DNA of 64,000 nucleotides from Aquimarina rhabdastrellae (GCA_947387485.1 CANDNT010000003.1:1-64000), one strand, 5' to 3'; positions 11,985-22,382 are shown, numbered from the stretch's first letter. Notes: a model not told the origin generated them from the letters alone. Translations and numbers: made by a program.

Positions 11985-14900
11985 CTATTCTTCTAATCTA
12001 ATATCTAGACCTAGACCTTTTAATTCGTGCATCAATACGTTGAAAGATTCTGGTAATCCTGGTTCTGGCATAGCTTCACCTTTAACGATACTTTCGTATG
12101 TCTTAGCTCTTCCTATAACATCATCAGACTTCACTGTCAATATTTCACGTAATGTACTAGAAGCACCATAAGCCTCTAGCGCCCAAACTTCCATCTCTCC
12201 AAAACGCTGACCTCCAAACTGAGCTTTACCTCCTAATGGTTGCTGAGTAATTAAAGAGTATGGTCCTATAGAACGTGCGTGCATCTTATCATCAACCATA
12301 TGCCCTAATTTAAGCATATAGATAACTCCTACTGTTGCTGGTTGATCAAATCGCTGTCCTGTTCCTCCATCATATAAATATGTATGTCCAAAACGTGGAA
12401 TCTCTGCTCTATCTGTTATCTCATTGATTTGATCTAATGTAGCTCCATCAAAAATAGGTGTTGCATATTTTTGATCAAGCTTTTGACCTGCCCATCCTAA
12501 CACCGTCTCATATATCTGTCCGATGTTCATACGCGATGGTACCCCTAGTGGATTCAGTACTATATCTACTGGTGTTCCATCTTCTAAGAAAGGCATGTCT
12601 TCTTGACGAACGATACGAGCAACAATACCTTTGTTACCATGTCGTCCTGCCATTTTATCTCCAACTTTCAATTTACGTTTCTTAGCTATATAAACTTTAG
12701 CTAATTTAATGATTCCTGATGGTAATTCATCTCCAACAGAAATTGTGAATTTCTCACGACGTAAGTTTCCTTGTAGATCGTTTTCTTTGATTTTATAGTT
12801 GTGAATTAAATCATCAACCATACGATTAATAGCATCGTCTGAAGTCCAGTCACCTTTAGTTAAATGTGAATAATCATCAATGTTATTTAATAACTTTTGA
12901 GAATATTTCTTCCCTTTAGGGATTACATCTTCTCCAAGGTCATTTTGAACTCCGTTTGAAGTCTTACCACCAATAAGAGCAAATAATTTCTCAATTAATT
13001 GAGATTTTAAATACTCAAACTTAGTTTCATAAGAAGTTTCAAGTACAGCTATATCTTCTTTATCTTGAGCTCTCTTACGCTTATCTTTGATAGCTCTAGA
13101 GAATAATTTCTTATCAATTACAACTCCATGTAATGATGGAGAAGCTTTTAAAGAAGCATCCTTAACATCACCAGCTTTATCACCAAAGATTGCTCTTAAT
13201 AATTTTTCTTCTGGTGTAGGATCACTTTCTCCTTTAGGTGTAATCTTACCAATAAGAATATCACCTGGTTTAACTTCTGCCCCAATACGGATCATTCCGT
13301 TTTCATCAAGATCTTTTGTTGCATCTTCAGATACATTAGGGATATCATTAGTTAATTCTTCATTACCTAATTTTGTATCTCTTACTTCTAATGAATACTC
13401 ATCAATATGAATCGAAGTAAAGATATCTTCTCTAACAACTTTTTCTGAAATTACAATCGCATCCTCAAAGTTATAACCTTTCCAAGGCATGAAGGCTACC
13501 TTCATGTTTCTTCCTAAAGCAAGTTCTCCTTTTTCAGTTGCGTATCCTTGACATAAAACTTGCCCTTTTGCTACTCTATCTCCAACTTTAACAATAGGCT
13601 TAAGGTTGATAGAAGTACCCTGGTTAGTTTTACGGAATTTAATTAATTTATATGTTTTAGAATCTGAATCAAAGCTTACTGATCTTTGCTCATCAGTTCT
13701 ATCATATTTAATAGTTATTTTTTGAGCATCAACATACTCAACAACTCCTGCTCCTTCTGCATTAATTAATACACGAGAATCTGAAGCTACTTGACGCTCT
13801 AACCCAGTACCTACGATAGGTGCATCTACTCTTAATAATGGAACTGCTTGACGCATCATGTTTGATCCCATCAATGCACGGTTCGCATCATCATGTTCTA
13901 AGAATGGAATTAAAGAAGCTGAAATAGAAGCAATCTGGTTTGGTGCTACATCGGCATAATTCACATTTTGAGGATCAATCACAGGGAAATCACCTTCCAT
14001 ACGTGCAATTACTTTATCGCTTTCTATAGTACCATCATCTTTTAAAGGAATATTAGCTTGAGCTATTAACTGTCCTTCTTCTTCTTCTGCACTTAAGTAT
14101 CTAAAGTTATTTACATCAACTTTACCATCTTCTACTTTACGGTAAGGAGTTTCTAAGAATCCCATTGAATTAACCTTTGCAAACACAGATAATGATGAAA
14201 TTAATCCAATGTTTGGTCCTTCAGGTGTTTCAATCGGACATAAACGACCATAGTGTGTATAGTGAACGTCACGTACCTCAAAACCTGCACGCTCACGTGA
14301 TAAACCTCCTGGTCCTAATGCTGATAACCTACGTTTATGCGTAATCTCTGCTAATGGATTTGTTTGATCCATAAACTGAGATAACTGGTTTGTACCAAAG
14401 AAAGAGTTAATTACAGATGATAATGTTTTAGCATTAATCAAATCAATTGGTGTAAATACTTCGTTATCACGAACGTTCATACGCTCACGAATAGTACGAG
14501 CCATACGTGCCAATCCAACTCCAAATTGTTGAGATAATTGCTCTCCTACTGTACGTACACGACGGTTTGATAAGTGATCAATATCATCAATTTCTGCTTT
14601 AGAGTTAATTAACTCAATCAAATATTTAATGATCGTAATGATATCTTCTTTAGTAAGCACTTGCTTATCCATATCGATATCAAGACCTAATTTTTTATTC
14701 ATTCTATAACGACCAACTTCACCTAAGTTATAACGTTGATCAGAGAAGAATAATTTGTCAATAATACCTCTTGCAGTTTCCTCATCAGGCGGTTCTGCAT
14801 TACGTAATTGACGGTATATATGTTCAACCGCTTCTTTTTCTGAATTGGTTGGATCTTTCTGTAATGTGTTATAGATAATCGCATAGTCTCCTTTTTGACT

Positions 14901-15794
14901 ATCTTCTTTGTGAAGTAAGATTGTTTTAACACCAGAATCGATGATTTCTTCTAAATGACTTTCGTCAAGAATAGTATCACGATCTAATACAATCTCGTTA
15001 CGCTCAATAGAAACTACTTCACCTGTATCTTCATCTACAAAATCTTCATGCCACGTATTTAATACACGTGCAGCTAATTTACGTCCTAATGTTTTCTTAA
15101 GTGTAGTTTTAGCAACTTTAACCTCTTCTGCAAGGTCAAATATTTCTAAAATATCTTTATCTCTTTCGAATCCAATAGCACGGAAAAGTGTGGTTACTGG
15201 TAACTTTTTCTTTCTATCGATATAAGCATACATTACACTATTAATATCGGTAGCGAATTCTATCCAAGAACCTTTAAACGGAATTACTCTGGCAGAGTAT
15301 AATTTTGTTCCATTTGCATGGAACGATTGTCCAAAGAATACACCAGGTGAACGGTGCAACTGAGATACTACTACACGCTCTGCTCCATTAATACAAAAAG
15401 TACCACTAGGAGTCATATAAGGGATAGTACCTAAATACACGTCCTGAACGATAGTCTCAAAATCTTCGTGTTCAGGATCTGTACAATATAATTTTAAACG
15501 TGCTTTTAACGGCACACTATACGTTAAACCTCTCTCTATACACTCTTGAAGAACATAACGTGGCGGATCAACGAAATAATCTAAAAACTCTAATACGAAT
15601 TGATTACGGGTATCCGTAATAGGAAAGTTTTCCATGAAGGTATTATATAAACCTTCGTCTCCTCTTTCTTCAGACTTTGTATCTAATTGAAAGAAATCCT
15701 GAAAAGATTTGATCTGAATATCTAGAAAATCTGGATATTCTGGTCTTGTCTTTACAGATGAGAAATTCAATCTTTCAGTTTGCGTTGCTAACAT
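11985..15794 (-). CDS. rpoB: DNA-directed RNA polymerase subunit beta
   Basis: A 1269-residue beta subunit. The rifampicin region ([20 protein letters not shown], then [14 protein letters not shown]) is present with wild-type-looking residues, as are [10 protein letters not shown] and the C-terminal [18 protein letters not shown] signature. I take the ATG at 15794 ([11 protein letters not shown]) as the start; a TTG one codon upstream also lies in frame but is unlikely. It is preceded by a leader hairpin after rplL and followed by rpoC. Confidence 0.98.
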   Translation of the reverse strand: MLATQTERLNFSSVKTRPEYPDFLDIQIKSFQDFFQLDTKSEERGDEGLYNTFMENFPITDTRNQFVLEFLDYFVDPPRYVLQECIERGLTYSVPLKARLKLYCTDPEHEDFETIVQDVYLGTIPYMTPSGTFCINGAERVVVSQLHRSPGVFFGQSFHANGTKLYSARVIPFKGSWIEFATDINSVMYAYIDRKKKLPVTTLFRAIGFERDKDILEIFDLAEEVKVAKTTLKKTLGRKLAARVLNTWHEDFVDEDTGEVVSIERNEIVLDRDTILDESHLEEIIDSGVKTILLHKEDSQKGDYAIIYNTLQKDPTNSEKEAVEHIYRQLRNAEPPDEETARGIIDKLFFSDQRYNLGEVGRYRMNKKLGLDIDMDKQVLTKEDIITIIKYLIELINSKAEIDDIDHLSNRRVRTVGEQLSQQFGVGLARMARTIRERMNVRDNEVFTPIDLINAKTLSSVINSFFGTNQLSQFMDQTNPLAEITHKRRLSALGPGGLSRERAGFEVRDVHYTHYGRLCPIETPEGPNIGLISSLSVFAKVNSMGFLETPYRKVEDGKVDVNNFRYLSAEEEEGQLIAQANIPLKDDGTIESDKVIARMEGDFPVIDPQNVNYADVAPNQIASISASLIPFLEHDDANRALMGSNMMRQAVPLLRVDAPIVGTGLERQVASDSRVLINAEGAGVVEYVDAQKITIKYDRTDEQRSVSFDSDSKTYKLIKFRKTNQGTSINLKPIVKVGDRVAKGQVLCQGYATEKGELALGRNMKVAFMPWKGYNFEDAIVISEKVVREDIFTSIHIDEYSLEVRDTKLGNEELTNDIPNVSEDATKDLDENGMIRIGAEVKPGDILIGKITPKGESDPTPEEKLLRAIFGDKAGDVKDASLKASPSLHGVVIDKKLFSRAIKDKRKRAQDKEDIAVLETSYETKFEYLKSQLIEKLFALIGGKTSNGVQNDLGEDVIPKGKKYSQKLLNNIDDYSHLTKGDWTSDDAINRMVDDLIHNYKIKENDLQGNLRREKFTISVGDELPSGIIKLAKVYIAKKRKLKVGDKMAGRHGNKGIVARIVRQEDMPFLEDGTPVDIVLNPLGVPSRMNIGQIYETVLGWAGQKLDQKYATPIFDGATLDQINEITDRAEIPRFGHTYLYDGGTGQRFDQPATVGVIYMLKLGHMVDDKMHARSIGPYSLITQQPLGGKAQFGGQRFGEMEVWALEAYGASSTLREILTVKSDDVIGRAKTYESIVKGEAMPEPGLPESFNVLMHELKGLGLDIRLEE

Positions 15795-15864
15795 CAATGG
15801 ACGGAATTTAAATTAAAATGATTAAATGGGCGTGTATTATATTCAATTATAGCTTTATATACAC

Positions 15865-15907
15865 AAAAGGGTTTAGACCTTAGAGAGTATTCTCCAGGCC
15901 TAAACCT
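15865..15907 (-). promoter_or_regulatory. attenuator-like hairpin between rplL and rpoB
   Basis: On the mRNA strand AGGTTTAG pairs with CTAAACC, enclosing CCT/AGG and a GAGA-TCTC mini-stem, and is followed by only four U. This resembles a partial terminator, as known between rplL and rpoB in other bacteria, lowering polymerase-gene expression relative to ribosomal protein genes. The function here is inference. Confidence 0.65.
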
Positions 15908-15928
15908 AATAGTTTGTTTATGTAAAGC

Positions 15929-16303
15929 TTACTTAAGCTCAACTTCAGCTCCAGCCTCTTCTAATTGAGATTTAAGAGCTTCTGCTTCGTCTTTAGAAAC
16001 ACCTTCTTTGATAGTACTTGGTGCATCATCAACTAATCCTTTAGCTTCTTTAAGACCTTGTCCAGTTAATTCTTTAACTAATTTTACAACAGCTAATTTA
16101 GAACCTCCTGCAGCCTTAAGGATAACATCAAATTCAGTTTTCTCTTCAGCAGCTTCACCAGCAGCACCTCCACCAGCAGCAACAGCTACAGCTGCAGCAG
16201 CAGGCTCAATACCGTACTCTTCTTTTAATATATCTGCTAATTCATTAACTTCTTTTACAGTTAAGTTAACTAATTGTTCTGCGAAATCTTTTAAATCTGC
16301 CAT
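15929..16303 (-). CDS. rplL: 50S ribosomal protein L7/L12 (bL12)
   Basis: A 124-residue acidic stalk protein. The N-terminal dimerisation part ([19 protein letters not shown]) is followed by an Ala/Gly-rich hinge ([20 protein letters not shown]). The C-terminal domain that recruits translational GTPases carries [20 protein letters not shown]. Length and layout are standard. It lies 63 bp after rplJ in the same operon. Confidence 0.98.
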   Translation of the reverse strand: MADLKDFAEQLVNLTVKEVNELADILKEEYGIEPAAAAVAVAAGGGAAGEAAEEKTEFDVILKAAGGSKLAVVKLVKELTGQGLKEAKGLVDDAPSTIKEGVSKDEAEALKSQLEEAGAEVELK

Positions 16304-16366
16304 TTTCTATCGTTTTAAATAATTTTTAATTCTATATAATTGTTAAAAAGTGCGTACTTTTTTGGA

Positions 16367-16888
16367 TTATCCTTCTTTTTCGGATAATGTTTTAAGGATA
16401 CCTGCAAGTTTTCCTCCACTTGACTTAAGTGCAGAAACAACGTTCTTAGCAGGCGATTGAAGTAATCCAATGATGTCTCCGATAACTTCTTCTTTAGACT
16501 TGATGTTAACAAGTGTTTCTAAGTTCTCGTCTCCTACAAAGATTGCTTCTTCTACGAAAGCTCCTTTTAAGATTGGTTTTTCTTGCTTCTTACGGAATTC
16601 TTTGATCACTTTAGCTGGAGCGTTTCCAGTTTCAGAGAACATAATAGAAGTATTACCTTTTAATACAGTTGGTAATTCTCCAAATTCCTTATCAGACTTT
16701 TCCATAGCTTTTGCTAGGAAAGTGTTTTTAACTACTGTTAAAGATACATCTGCTTTAAAACAAGCTCTACGTAAGTTTGAAGTAGCTACAGCATCAAGAC
16801 CTGAAATATCAGCTAAATAGATATTTGAATTTTCAGCCAACTGAGCAGTCAAGTCTTCAATTATTTGTGATTTTTCTTCTCTTGTCAT
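16367..16888 (-). CDS. rplJ: 50S ribosomal protein L10 (uL10)
   Basis: A 173-residue stalk base protein that anchors L7/L12 dimers to 23S rRNA. It begins MTREEKSQIIEDLTAQLA, with the conserved segment LRRACFKADVSLTVVKNTFL, and has the C-terminal helix that binds bL12. Only 15 bp separate it from rplA, so there is no room for the long L10-binding leader known in enterobacteria; any autoregulation must act elsewhere. Confidence 0.97.
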   Translation of the reverse strand: MTREEKSQIIEDLTAQLAENSNIYLADISGLDAVATSNLRRACFKADVSLTVVKNTFLAKAMEKSDKEFGELPTVLKGNTSIMFSETGNAPAKVIKEFRKKQEKPILKGAFVEEAIFVGDENLETLVNIKSKEEVIGDIIGLLQSPAKNVVSALKSSGGKLAGILKTLSEKEG

Positions 16889-16903
16889 AATTGTTTATCT
16901 TAA

Positions 16904-17599
16904 TTACCCAGCAAAGTTTTTAGAATCTACTTGCACTCCAGGACTCATTGTGCTAGACATGTATATTGACTTAATATATACACCTTTCGCAGCCTGTGGC
17001 TTTAACTTCACTAATGTTGTTATTAATTCTTTTGCATTTCCAGCAATCTTATCTGCATCGAATGATGATTTTCCAATTGCTGCATGAATAATACCAGTTT
17101 TATCAACTTTAAAGTCAATTTTACCAGCTTTCACATCAGAAACTGCTTTTGCTACATCCATAGTAACAGTTCCTGTTTTAGGGTTAGGCATTAATCCACG
17201 AGGTCCTAAAATACGTCCTAATGGTCCTAATTTACCCATAACGCTAGGCATAGTGATGATTACATCAACATCTGTCCAACCACCTTTGATTTTATCAAGG
17301 TACTCATCTAATCCAACATAATCAGCACCAGCAGCTTTTGCTTCTGCTTCTTTATCTGGAGTTACTAATGCTAGTACTTTTACATCTTTACCTGTACCAT
17401 GTGGTAAAGTTACTACACCACGTACCATTTGATTTGCCTTACGAGGATCTACGTTCAAACGAACAGCGATATCAACAGACGCATCAAAATTTGTGCTTGT
17501 TATTTCTTTGATTAAAGCAGAAGCTTCTGATAAAGAATAAGCTTTATTGCTATCAACTTTAGCTCTTGCTTCTTTTTGCTTTTTTGTTACTCTTGCCAT
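16904..17599 (-). CDS. rplA: 50S ribosomal protein L1 (uL1)
   Basis: A 231-residue protein of the mobile L1 stalk. It has the signatures [18 protein letters not shown] and [18 protein letters not shown]. It sits 18 bp after rplK. Length matches the bacterial family. Confidence 0.97.
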   Translation of the reverse strand: MARVTKKQKEARAKVDSNKAYSLSEASALIKEITSTNFDASVDIAVRLNVDPRKANQMVRGVVTLPHGTGKDVKVLALVTPDKEAEAKAAGADYVGLDEYLDKIKGGWTDVDVIITMPSVMGKLGPLGRILGPRGLMPNPKTGTVTMDVAKAVSDVKAGKIDFKVDKTGIIHAAIGKSSFDADKIAGNAKELITTLVKLKPQAAKGVYIKSIYMSSTMSPGVQVDSKNFAG

Positions 17600-17617
17600 T
17601 TTGTAAATCTTTTAAGA

Positions 17618-18055
17618 TTAAAAAGGAGCATCTCCTTTAACAGTTAATCCCATTGAGCGAGCTGTTCCTGCAATCATTTTCATAGCTGACTCGATAGTAA
17701 ATGCATTCAAATCTGGCATTTTATCTTCAGCAATTGCACGTACTTGATCCCAAGTAACGCTTGCTACTTTTTTACGGTTAGGCTCTCCAGAACCTTTTTT
17801 TGTCTTAGCTGCTTCCAGTAATTGTACTGCTGCTGGTGGAGTCTTAATTACAAAGTCAAAAGATTTGTCTTTGTATACATTAATAACTACAGGTAATACC
17901 TTACCAGCTTTATCTTGAGTTCTACCATTGAATTGCTTACAGAATTCCATGATGTTCACTCCGGCAGCACCTAAAGCAGGTCCAACTGGTGGTGACGGGT
18001 TAGCCGCTCCACCTTTCACTTGAAGTTTTACAACCTTACTTAACTCTTTAGCCAT
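17618..18055 (-). CDS. rplK: 50S ribosomal protein L11 (uL11)
   Basis: A 145-residue protein at the GTPase-associated centre. It has the N-terminal proline-rich segment [20 protein letters not shown] and the C-terminal 23S rRNA binding domain ending in [12 protein letters not shown]. It follows nusG after 80 bp, the longest gap in this part of the block. Confidence 0.97.
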   Translation of the reverse strand: MAKELSKVVKLQVKGGAANPSPPVGPALGAAGVNIMEFCKQFNGRTQDKAGKVLPVVINVYKDKSFDFVIKTPPAAVQLLEAAKTKKGSGEPNRKKVASVTWDQVRAIAEDKMPDLNAFTIESAMKMIAGTARSMGLTVKGDAPF

Positions 18056-18135
18056 TTTTCTAAATTTAATTTTAGAACTATTCTATAGAAGTGGAAGCAA
18101 CAAGAATAATTCTACGATATATAATGTAACAATTA

Positions 18136-18690
18136 TTATAATTTCTCTACTTGCATATAGCTCAATTCTAATGGTGTTTTTCTTCCAAATATCTTCACCA
18201 TTACTTCAAGCTTGCGTTTTTCTTCATATACCTTTTCTACAGATCCATTAAATCCATTAAAAGGTCCATCTATAACTTTCACAGTTTCTCCAACAGAATA
18301 TGGTATAGATACATTATCAGTTTTAACTGCTAATTCATCTACTTTACCTAACATTCTATTAATCTCAGATTTTCTTAAAGGTACAGGATCTCCTCCTTTA
18401 ACCTCCCCTAAGAAACCTATAACTCCATTTATAGATTTAATAATATGAGGTATTTCCCCTGATAAGTTTGCTTCTATCATTACATAACCTGGAAAATAAA
18501 CTCTTTCTTTGTTTATTTTCTTTCCGTTACGTATTTGTACAACCTTTTCAGTAGGAACTAATATTTGAGATACGTAATCTTCCATTCCATATTGAGCGAT
18601 TTCTCTCTCAATATAGTCTTTCACTTTATTCTCTTGCCCACTTACGGCTCTTATTACGTACCACTTTTTGGTATTATTAGCTTCTGCCAT
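18136..18690 (-). CDS. nusG: transcription termination/antitermination protein NusG
   Basis: A 184-residue elongation factor that binds RNA polymerase and couples it to ribosomes or Rho. The NGN domain begins KKWYVIRAVSGQENKVKDYI and includes FPGYVMIEA. The C-terminal KOW motif is VKVIDGPFNGFNGSV. The gene starts 6 bp after the secE stop, the usual secE-nusG pair. Confidence 0.97.
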   Translation of the reverse strand: MAEANNTKKWYVIRAVSGQENKVKDYIEREIAQYGMEDYVSQILVPTEKVVQIRNGKKINKERVYFPGYVMIEANLSGEIPHIIKSINGVIGFLGEVKGGDPVPLRKSEINRMLGKVDELAVKTDNVSIPYSVGETVKVIDGPFNGFNGSVEKVYEEKRKLEVMVKIFGRKTPLELSYMQVEKL

Positions 18691-18696
18691 GCGAAC

Positions 18697-18894
18697 TTAA
18701 CCTTTAAGCCAGTTAAAATATTGTTCAATAACGTTACTAAAAACGGTATCTACTCCCCATATAGCTAAAGAAAAAATCACTGTAAACACAACAACGACTA
18801 TAGTTAGTCGTTGAGCTTCTGCCCATGGTGTCCATGTAACATGATTTTTTAATTCGTTATATGCTTCTGAGATATAATTTATAAATCCAGCCAT
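18697..18894 (-). CDS. secE: preprotein translocase subunit SecE
   Basis: A 65-residue single-membrane-segment subunit of the SecYEG channel. The cytosolic helix GFINYISEAYNELKNHVTWT is followed by the membrane helix LTIVVVVFTVIFSLAIWGV. The ATG at 18894 gives the usual start MAGFINY. A GTG at 18912 is in frame but overlaps the 3' end of tRNA-Trp, so it is rejected as a start. Confidence 0.95.
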   Translation of the reverse strand: MAGFINYISEAYNELKNHVTWTPWAEAQRLTIVVVVFTVIFSLAIWGVDTVFSNVIEQYFNWLKG

Positions 18895-18909
18895 TCTATT
18901 TTGTGTTTG

Positions 18910-18982
18910 CACGGGTTGCGAGACTCGAACTCACGACACCTGGTTTTGGAGACCAGTGCTCTACCAACTGAGCTAAACCCGT
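18910..18982 (-). tRNA. tRNA-Trp (anticodon CCA)
   Basis: 73 nt fold as a cloverleaf: the acceptor stem ACGGGTT pairs with AACCCGT, the D arm contains AGCTCAGTTGG and the T arm contains GTTCGAGTC. The anticodon loop reads CCA. The gene is wedged between tuf and secE and is probably processed from the same transcript. Confidence 0.97.
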
Positions 18983-18988
18983 AGTTTA

Positions 18989-19020
18989 AAAGCAAGGTGC
19001 CTTGAAGACACCTTAGCTTA
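18989..19020 (-). terminator. hairpin after tuf
   Basis: On the mRNA strand AAGCTAAGGTG pairs with CACCTTGCTT and is followed by a few U. It lies 20 bp past the tuf stop and directly before tRNA-Trp. It may be a partial terminator that separates tuf from secE-nusG, or a processing signal. Confidence 0.6.
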
Positions 19021-19039
19021 TATTATTGAAGACTATTAA

Positions 19040-20227
19040 TTAGTCTAAGATTTCAGTTACCTGACCAGCTCCAACTGTTCTACCACCTTCACGGATAGCG
19101 AAACGTAAACCTACGTTCATTGCGATTGGTTGGATTAACTCAACAGTAATAGTTAAGTTATCTCCTGGCATTACCATCTCTACTCCATCAGGAAGAGAAA
19201 TGTTTCCAGTTACGTCAGTTGTACGTACGTAGAACTGTGGACGGTAGTTATTGTGGAATGGAGTGTGACGTCCACCTTCTTCTTTCTTAAGAACGTATAC
19301 CTCTGCTTTGAATTTAGCGTGAGGAGTAACTGATCCAGGCTTAGTAATTACCATACCTCTTTTGATATCAGTCTTGTCAATACCTCTTAATAAGATACCT
19401 ACGTTATCTCCAGCTTCACCTCTATCTAAGATTTTACGGAACATTTCAACTCCAGTAATAGTAGAAGTTAATTTCTCAGCTCCCATACCGATGATATCAA
19501 CAGCATCTCCAGTCAAAGCTACACCAGTTTCGATACGTCCAGTTGCAACAGTACCACGACCAGTAATAGAGAATACATCTTCGATTGGCATTAAGAAATC
19601 TTTATCAACATCACGTTGTGGTAATTCGATCCAGTTATCAACAGCTTCCATTAATTCTAATACTGTATCAACCCATTGCTTCTCACCGTTAAGAGCTCCT
19701 AAAGCAGATCCTTGGATAACTGGTCCGTTATCTCCATCATACTCATAGAAAGATAATAAATCTCTTACCTCCATGTCAACAAGCTCTAATAACTCCTCAT
19801 CATCAACCATATCACACTTGTTTAAGAAAACAACGATACGTGGAATACCTACCTGACGTCCTAAAAGGATGTGCTCACGAGTTTGTGGCATTGGTCCATC
19901 AGTAGCAGCTACAACTAAGATAGCTCCATCCATTTGAGCAGCTCCAGTTACCATGTTCTTTACGTAATCGGCGTGACCTGGACAGTCAACGTGAGCATAG
20001 TGACGGTTAGCCGTTTGATACTCTACGTGAGATGTATTAATAGTAATACCTCTTTCTTTTTCTTCTGGTGCGTTATCAATAGTATCGAAATCTCTTGCTT
20101 CAGAAAGACCAGCCTCAGCTAAAACTTTAGTAATAGCAGCAGTCAAAGTAGTTTTACCGTGATCAACGTGTCCAATAGTACCAATATTTAAGTGTGGTTT
20201 GGAACGATCAAAAGTTTCCTTTGCCAT
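19040..20227 (-). CDS. tuf: translation elongation factor Tu
   Basis: A 395-residue GTPase that delivers aminoacyl-tRNA to the ribosome. The G motifs [30 protein letters not shown] and NKCD are present, and the C-terminal barrel ends [14 protein letters not shown]. It lies between tRNA-Thr(GGT) and tRNA-Trp and is very probably cotranscribed with the tRNAs upstream. It is the only tuf copy seen in the window. Confidence 0.98.
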   Translation of the reverse strand: MAKETFDRSKPHLNIGTIGHVDHGKTTLTAAITKVLAEAGLSEARDFDTIDNAPEEKERGITINTSHVEYQTANRHYAHVDCPGHADYVKNMVTGAAQMDGAILVVAATDGPMPQTREHILLGRQVGIPRIVVFLNKCDMVDDEELLELVDMEVRDLLSFYEYDGDNGPVIQGSALGALNGEKQWVDTVLELMEAVDNWIELPQRDVDKDFLMPIEDVFSITGRGTVATGRIETGVALTGDAVDIIGMGAEKLTSTITGVEMFRKILDRGEAGDNVGILLRGIDKTDIKRGMVITKPGSVTPHAKFKAEVYVLKKEEGGRHTPFHNNYRPQFYVRTTDVTGNISLPDGVEMVMPGDNLTITVELIQPIAMNVGLRFAIREGGRTVGAGQVTEILD

Positions 20228-20288
20228 AATTATTTTATTTAATCTTAGTTATATATTAGTGTTTAATTTATGCCGTTACAACTATCAG

Positions 20289-20360
20289 AGCCAATGACGA
20301 GAGTTGAACTCGTGACCTTTTCCTTACCAAGGAAACGCTCTACCCCTGAGCTACACCGGC
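20289..20360 (-). tRNA. tRNA-Thr (anticodon GGT)
   Basis: 72 nt; the acceptor stem GCCGGTG/CATTGGC uses two G-U pairs, the anticodon stem is TTTCC/GGAAA around TTGGTAA and the T arm contains GTTCAACTC. It lies 61 bp upstream of tuf. Confidence 0.96.
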
Positions 20361-20466
20361 TTATATAAAACATAAAAATAAATCTCAATTTTTATTATTT
20401 AAAAATAAAAAAAGAAATTTATCATTATTTGGTGTTTTAAACTCAAAAGTTAACCTTTTAAACTTG

Positions 20467-20539
20467 AGCGGGAGACCGGGTTCGAACCGGCGACATTCAG
20501 CTTGGAAGGCTGACGCTCTACCAACTGAGCTACTCCCGC
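20467..20539 (-). tRNA. tRNA-Gly (anticodon TCC)
   Basis: 73 nt; acceptor GCGGGAG/CTCCCGC, D arm AGCTCAGTTGG, anticodon stem TCAGC/GCTGA around CTTCCAA and T arm GGTTCGAACC. It is the middle member of the tRNA-Tyr/Gly/Thr cluster ahead of tuf. Confidence 0.96.
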
Positions 20540-20573
20540 TTTTAATCAGATAACTGATTTATATTTTATTTTG

Positions 20574-20656
20574 TGGGGAGAGCAGGATTCGAACCTGCGA
20601 AGGTAAAAACCAACAGATTTACAGTCTGTCCTCGTTGGCCGCTTGAGTATCTCCCC
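20574..20656 (-). tRNA. tRNA-Tyr (anticodon GTA)
   Basis: 83 nt with a long variable arm as expected for tRNA-Tyr. The acceptor stem is GGGGAGA/TCTCCCC, the anticodon arm CAGACTGTAAATCTG and the T arm GGTTCGAATC. It is the first gene after the two tandem promoters. Confidence 0.96.
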
Positions 20657-20702
20657 AATTACATTTTTCAACTCTTATTTTGAACTTGTAATTTTGAGTG
20701 CG

Positions 20703-20734
20703 CAAAACTAAAACTTATTTTTTAAACAACCAAA
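20703..20734 (-). promoter_or_regulatory. promoter P1 of the tRNA-Tyr/Gly/Thr-tuf operon
   Basis: On the minus strand TTTG (20731-20734), a 20-bp spacer and TAGTTTTG (20703-20710) match the Bacteroidota promoter consensus fully. Start of transcription is expected near 20698, about 40 bp before tRNA-Tyr. Confidence 0.85.
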
Positions 20735-20794
20735 CTTTTTTTTATTTTTTTTTCAAATCAAAATCGCTTGATTTAAGTTGTAATTTTGAGTGCG

Positions 20795-20825
20795 CAAAAC
20801 TAAAAAACATTTTTAATATTTCAAA
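20795..20825 (-). promoter_or_regulatory. promoter P2 of the tRNA-Tyr/Gly/Thr-tuf operon
   Basis: TTTG (20822-20825), a 19-bp spacer and TAGTTTTG (20795-20802). The -7 box and the bases around it (20778-20805) form an exact 28-bp direct repeat with 20686-20713 in P1. Tandem strong promoters fit the high demand for EF-Tu and tRNA. Confidence 0.85.
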
Positions 20826-20883
20826 ATTTATTTTTGAGTTTTTTTTCTCTTTGTTCAAAATGTCAAAAAACTTATTTTTTTTG

Positions 20884-20957
20884 AGCCGATAGAGGGACTC
20901 GAACCCACGACCTGCTGATTACAAATCAGCTGCTCTAGCCAGCTGAGCTATATCGGC
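20884..20957 (-). tRNA. tRNA-Thr (anticodon TGT)
   Basis: 74 nt; acceptor GCCGATA/TATCGGC, D arm AGCTCAGCTGG, anticodon stem GCTGA/TCAGC around TTTGTAA and T arm GGTTCGAGTCC. It has its own promoter and lies upstream of P1 and P2. Confidence 0.96.
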
Positions 20958-21008
20958 TTTTGAAACACTTTTTATCGTGTTTCCCGTAGCGTTGTTGCTA
21001 ACGGTGTG

Positions 21009-21039
21009 CAAATGTAAACGATTTTATCATTCCCACAAA
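21009..21039 (-). promoter_or_regulatory. promoter of tRNA-Thr(TGT)
   Basis: TTTG (21036-21039), a 19-bp spacer and TACATTTG (21009-21016) on the minus strand, about 50 bp upstream of the tRNA 5' end. Full match to the Bacteroidota consensus. Confidence 0.8.
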
Positions 21040-21059
21040 CTTTTTTGAAAAAAAAATCA

Positions 21060-21362
21060 CTAAAAATGTGCATTTAATTTTTCCTTTCTTTTCTTCAATT
21101 GTCTACTCAAAGCGCTAACACATTCATCTACACCTTCTTCAAATGTTTTATGTGTTTTTTTGATTATGAATTCATCACCTGGAACGCTTAATAAAATTTC
21201 TGTTGTTTTATTTTCTTTATCGCTAGTATTAACAACTTTTAAAAAAACATCTGCGTGTATGATCCTACTAAAATGGTTCTCTAGTTTATCCAATTTCTCT
21301 TGAATAAAATTCACTAACTTCTGGTCTACATTAAAATTAACTGATTGCAAATTTACTTTCAT
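21060..21362 (-). CDS. hpf: ribosome hibernation promoting factor (HPF/RaiA, short form)
   Basis: A 100-residue protein of the HPF/YfiA family that binds the 30S subunit and inactivates ribosomes in stationary phase. The N-terminus MKVNLQSVNFNVDQKLVNFI and the C-terminal helix FEEGVDECVSALSRQLKKRK give the usual fold; the long dimerising tail is absent. It follows the tyrosine recombinase by 47 bp and closes the rpsU-recombinase-hpf group. Confidence 0.93.
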   Translation of the reverse strand: MKVNLQSVNFNVDQKLVNFIQEKLDKLENHFSRIIHADVFLKVVNTSDKENKTTEILLSVPGDEFIIKKTHKTFEEGVDECVSALSRQLKKRKEKLNAHF

Positions 21363-21409
21363 AGTAGGTAATTTTTAAATTATACTTTCTTTGTGCTATA
21401 AATAAGTAA

Positions 21410-22306
21410 TTACTTTTTATTATTTCTCGGGTGAGCTTCTTTATGAATTGAATTTAATTTAGCTATATCTTGAAAAGTATATACTTCGGTTGCAGCTAAA
21501 CTAGAATGTCCAAGCAATTCCTTTACAGCATTTAAATTTGCACCTTGATTAAGTAAGTGCGTTGCGAATGAATGTCGCAATATATGAGGACTCCTCTTTA
21601 CTTTTATTGATGCCCTACTAAAATAACCATTTATCACTCGATAAACAAGCGTTTCATAGATTTTAATTCCTTTTTCTGTAATAAATAAAAACGGTTTTGC
21701 CTCTTCATTTTCTACTATATTCTTTCTCAGAACCATATACCTATTGAGTGTATCAAGTACTGTTTCTATAAGTGGTATAATTCGCTGTTTATTACGTTTA
21801 CCTGTAACCTTAATTTGTTTTTGAATTGTATCTATATCTTCTATCTTAAGATTAACTAATTCTCCTCTACGCATTCCTGTAGCGTAAAATAGCTCTACTA
21901 TGAGTAAGTTTCTAACTCCTTTAAAATCATTTTTTGCTTTTAGTTCGTCTAAAACAGCTTCAATTTCTATTTCTGAAAAAGGAATTTGTATGCGTTTTGA
22001 AGTTTTTAGTGCTTTATGTGTAGCTAAAGGTGATTTTTTAATCTCTCCTATTTTTAATAAAAATTTATAATAGGATTTTAATGAAGAGATTTTCCTATTA
22101 ATACTTCGATTAGATTGTTTTTCTTCTACCAAAGTTATTATCCATGATCTAACATGATTATATACTACATTATCAACATCATTTATTTCTAGTTTTTCAT
22201 TACAAAATTCAAAAAATTGCAACAAATCTGTTTTATATGCGATAAGAGTATAATCTGAATATTTTTTTTCTACAGATAAGTGTTCTATAAATTGTGGTAA
22301 GTGCAT
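21410..22306 (-). CDS. tyrosine recombinase, XerC/XerD type
   Basis: A 298-residue site-specific recombinase. Residues 1-90 form the SAM-like core-binding domain; the catalytic residues are R146 (in TGMRRGEL), K170, H241 and R244 (in HILRHSF), H267 (in GHSS) and Y276. The size and the core-gene neighbours (rpsU, hpf) indicate the housekeeping dimer-resolution enzyme rather than a phage integrase. Whether it plays the XerC or the XerD role cannot be decided from sequence. Confidence 0.93.
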   Translation of the reverse strand: MHLPQFIEHLSVEKKYSDYTLIAYKTDLLQFFEFCNEKLEINDVDNVVYNHVRSWIITLVEEKQSNRSINRKISSLKSYYKFLLKIGEIKKSPLATHKALKTSKRIQIPFSEIEIEAVLDELKAKNDFKGVRNLLIVELFYATGMRRGELVNLKIEDIDTIQKQIKVTGKRNKQRIIPLIETVLDTLNRYMVLRKNIVENEEAKPFLFITEKGIKIYETLVYRVINGYFSRASIKVKRSPHILRHSFATHLLNQGANLNAVKELLGHSSLAATEVYTFQDIAKLNSIHKEAHPRNNKK

Positions 22307-22308
22307 AA

Positions 22309-22360
22309 AAAAAACCGTTAGTAAACAAAAGTAAAAAACTTTATGTCGCTAACGGTTTTT
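22309..22360 (-). terminator. terminator after rpsU
   Basis: An inverted repeat of about 12 bp, AAAAACCGTTAG (22310-22321) with CTAACGGTTTTT (22349-22360), with a long AT-rich loop. It lies between rpsU and the recombinase start and would limit read-through from the strong rpsU promoter. Confidence 0.7.
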
Positions 22361-22382
22361 GTTCTATAAAATGTGGAGTATA

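Noticed and set aside
12458..12685. Rightward ORFs inside rpoB and rpoC
   Set aside because: They overlap conserved coding sequence on the other strand and resemble no protein family.
18895..18912. GTG start for secE, giving six extra residues
   Set aside because: The GTG overlaps the 3' end of tRNA-Trp; the ATG at 18894 gives the standard SecE N-terminus.
20686..20805. 28-bp direct repeats next to tRNA genes and a tyrosine recombinase, as possible att sites of an integrated element
   Set aside because: Both copies coincide with full promoter sequences in the expected orientation, only 92 bp apart, with nothing between them that could be an element.
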